DNA of 64,000 nt. Origin: an uncultured Pirellulaceae bacterium (GTDB taxonomy: Bacteria > Planctomycetota > Planctomycetia > Pirellulales > Pirellulaceae). Under the pieces are notes generated by a model. The model had not been told where the DNA came from. It saw only the letters and a list, made by a program, of their open reading frames with translations, and made no database searches. This document shows, in pieces, positions 62,594 to 64,000 of the stretch (its first letter is position 1; each line of letters begins with the position of its first letter). The stretch covers positions 1-64,000 of the forward strand of contig CALJOA010000034.1 in NCBI GenBank assembly GCA_937981585.1, given 5' to 3'. Made by a program: the position numbers and the translations under genes.

Positions 62594-63529
62594 ATGAAAC
62601 GTAGCGTCGCAGTCTTGGGCCACACGCCTCAATTTCTTCGGTGGGCGATCGCTCATCCTTGCCAATTGCGTTCGTTGTCCGATGATAACCTCCCAGATCA
62701 GTCGTTTCGGCAGCTCAGATCGTTGCGAGAGTTTTCAGTTGGTCGCTCCCAAGGCCGCGTGATCGATGGTGTTTGTGTTCATCCAACTGCGAGTCTATCG
62801 GAGCCATCTGAAGTGCGCGGTTTCTTTGCTTCAGAGATTCTTGATGCTCACGGTGATGAGCTTTTCGTAGAAAGCTGCTGCAATTCCTGCCCTGCAAATG
62901 CGATACAGGACCGGGGCCAAGAACTTTGGGCAGGCTGTTACGGTTGGCTGCCCGCCGATCCGAAGTTTCAGTTTAATGTTACGCAGCAAGCCGTCGAATC
63001 ACGACCGCCTCCAGATGGCTCTGAGTCTGATGCGATTGTTGCGATGCTCGATCAGGCAATCGATCAGCTCGGGTTAAGTGGCGCGGCCGAAGAACTGTTC
63101 AAGCCGACTCGGCCGAGGTGGTACGGCATCTGGAAGTCCAAGCGCTTTGCTCAGCAGAAATTAGATTTTCTCCTAAAAGCCTTTAATCAGTTGGCCGATC
63201 AGTTCGAAGCTCGCCCAGCGGACCTTGAGCATTTTCTGGCCGCGCTAAAACGGTGCGCCAAACATGAACTCACGTTGCATGTCGAACTAGTCCCGCCGGG
63301 CTTCTCGGACGGTCAGACGTGGCAGATTTCAGGTTGTTGTCCCGATTGCGGATTTGCTATGCCGGCGGTGGGTCAGCAGAAGTGCTTGGCGTGTAAACGA
63401 TATGGCCACCCGCACGAGATTCGCAAAAGCAAAGTGCTGGGACTTAGGCCTTATGTTTTTCTCAAAGGAGTGATTGGCGAGACCAAGACTGTCGAGCTGT
63501 TAAAAAAGCTCAAGGCTAAGAGCCGATAG
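62594..63529 (+). CDS. Cys-rich protein of unknown function
   Basis: 311 residues. The protein carries two Cys-rich sites: VESCCNSCPANAI at about residues 94-106 and a C-terminal zinc-ribbon-like CCPDCGFAMPA with CLACKRYG. There is no signal peptide, so it is cytoplasmic. It contains Trp/Tyr-rich and helix stretches (LDFLLKAFNQLADQFEA). I recognise no named family. It lies 16 bases after purH on the same strand and probably shares its transcript. No enzymatic motif is evident. Confidence 0.8.
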   Translation: MKRSVAVLGHTPQFLRWAIAHPCQLRSLSDDNLPDQSFRQLRSLREFSVGRSQGRVIDGVCVHPTASLSEPSEVRGFFASEILDAHGDELFVESCCNSCPANAIQDRGQELWAGCYGWLPADPKFQFNVTQQAVESRPPPDGSESDAIVAMLDQAIDQLGLSGAAEELFKPTRPRWYGIWKSKRFAQQKLDFLLKAFNQLADQFEARPADLEHFLAALKRCAKHELTLHVELVPPGFSDGQTWQISGCCPDCGFAMPAVGQQKCLACKRYGHPHEIRKSKVLGLRPYVFLKGVIGETKTVELLKKLKAKSR

Positions 63530-63570
63530 CCGCGAGGCGAGTCAGTCCGTCAACTCTAAATTCTTGGGAT

Positions 63571-63629
63571 GGCGAAGCTCCTGCTGAGCCGGTGTCATCT
63601 GGCGTTTCAGGCTCAGCAGGAGTTTCGCC
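63571..63629. repeat. palindromic intergenic repeat, family F (GGCGAAGCTCCTGCTGAGCC)
   Basis: GGCGAAGCTCCTGCTGAGCC (63571-63590) and GGCTCAGCAGGAGTTTCGCC (63610-63629) match with one wobble, making a 20-pair stem with a 19-base loop. It lies between the convergent Cys-rich gene and the small gene at 63744. No other copy is in the window. Confidence 0.85.
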
Positions 63630-63743
63630 CGCATCGCCCTCCCAGCGAACGCCTTGAGATGTTCCACAGTTTCCAGCTAGGCAAGAAAGGGAGCGGGCTG
63701 TGTAGCGCGCAAAGTATTCTTGATTAATAGAAACTCGTAACGA

Positions 63744-63938
63744 CTAACCGCGATTGAAAAACTTGCGAACTGATGTGCAAGTTTGAAAGCCGTCGTGTTT
63801 TGATTCAACGATGAGAAGTTGTTCGTCGATCCAAGCTGAAAACTCTTCAAGAGTTTTGAATTCCGATTCAGTTGGATTGCCGTTGGCTTTTCGTTCGTCT
63901 CGAGGACGATCGGAGTCGGGCTGGCTTGTTTTGAACAT
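63744..63938 (-). CDS. small hypothetical protein
   Basis: 64 residues from the ATG at 63938; the frame also opens at a TTG at 63968 near the window edge. The sequence is hydrophilic, with a helix in TLEEFSAWIDEQLLIVE and a Cys at FQTCTSV. There is no known domain. The regular composition and the DNA codon pattern are compatible with a real gene, but evidence is thin. Confidence 0.5.
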   Translation of the reverse strand: MFKTSQPDSDRPRDERKANGNPTESEFKTLEEFSAWIDEQLLIVESKHDGFQTCTSVRKFFNRG

Positions 63939-64000
63939 TCGTCTACCGTTTCTGTCGAAGTCGATCAAATGGCCGTGTCTTCGACTAAAGTTGGTCGCAC

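Overview
The window looks like chromosomal DNA of a planctomycete, probably of the Pirellulales group. The evidence is family content: a DUF1549/DUF1553 protein followed by a Tat-exported DUF1501 protein, a DUF1559 prepilin-like protein with a GDG motif near its C-terminus, a PEP-CTERM protein, a Hanks-type kinase with a membrane anchor, many two-sided palindromic intergenic repeats, and large proteins I cannot place outside this phylum. There are no rRNA, tRNA, phage, IS or CRISPR features that I can support.

Layout. 1-8.4 kb: tail of a membrane protein, a STAS protein and an RsbW-like anti-sigma kinase (partner-switching pair), a 7-bp minisatellite, then the minus-strand run permease-aroB-dprA-exoIII and a Ser/Thr kinase. 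8.6-15.5 kb: a GGQ release-factor-like protein, a strongly structured intergenic RNA candidate, the DUF1549/DUF1501 pair, lpxD-lpxI (lipid A) and a degenerate receiver. 15.7-20.4 kb: three consecutive DsbD-type genes. The third reads through an in-frame TGA exactly at the first Cys of the thioredoxin CxxC, with a SECIS-like hairpin just downstream, so I annotate it as one selenoprotein (UxxC). 20.7-24.5 kb: purM and glgX. 24.8-30.4 kb: a small beta-grasp-like protein ending in Gly-Gly next to a 1702-residue DUF4132 protein. 30.7-45 kb: an envelope and polysaccharide region (outer-membrane barrel, PEP-CTERM protein, seven glycosyltransferases or related enzymes, DUF1559 protein, polysaccharide deacetylase, WecG-type enzyme). 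45-49 kb: a PlsC acyltransferase, a membrane protein with a probable ATT start, CdsA and RsmG. 49-64 kb: a PfkB sugar kinase, a DUF6786-like protein, ABC-F (Uup-like), a 1426-residue protein of unknown function, a PQQ-type beta-propeller, purH and two unknown proteins.

How it fits together. Much of the window serves the cell envelope: lipid A, phospholipid precursors, surface glycans, outer-membrane and exported proteins, and periplasmic thiol redox. The two most interesting loci are the Sec-containing DsbD with its cluster of stand-alone nDsbD-domain proteins, and the Gly-Gly beta-grasp/DUF4132 pair. At least six families of palindromic dispersed repeats occupy the gaps between genes.
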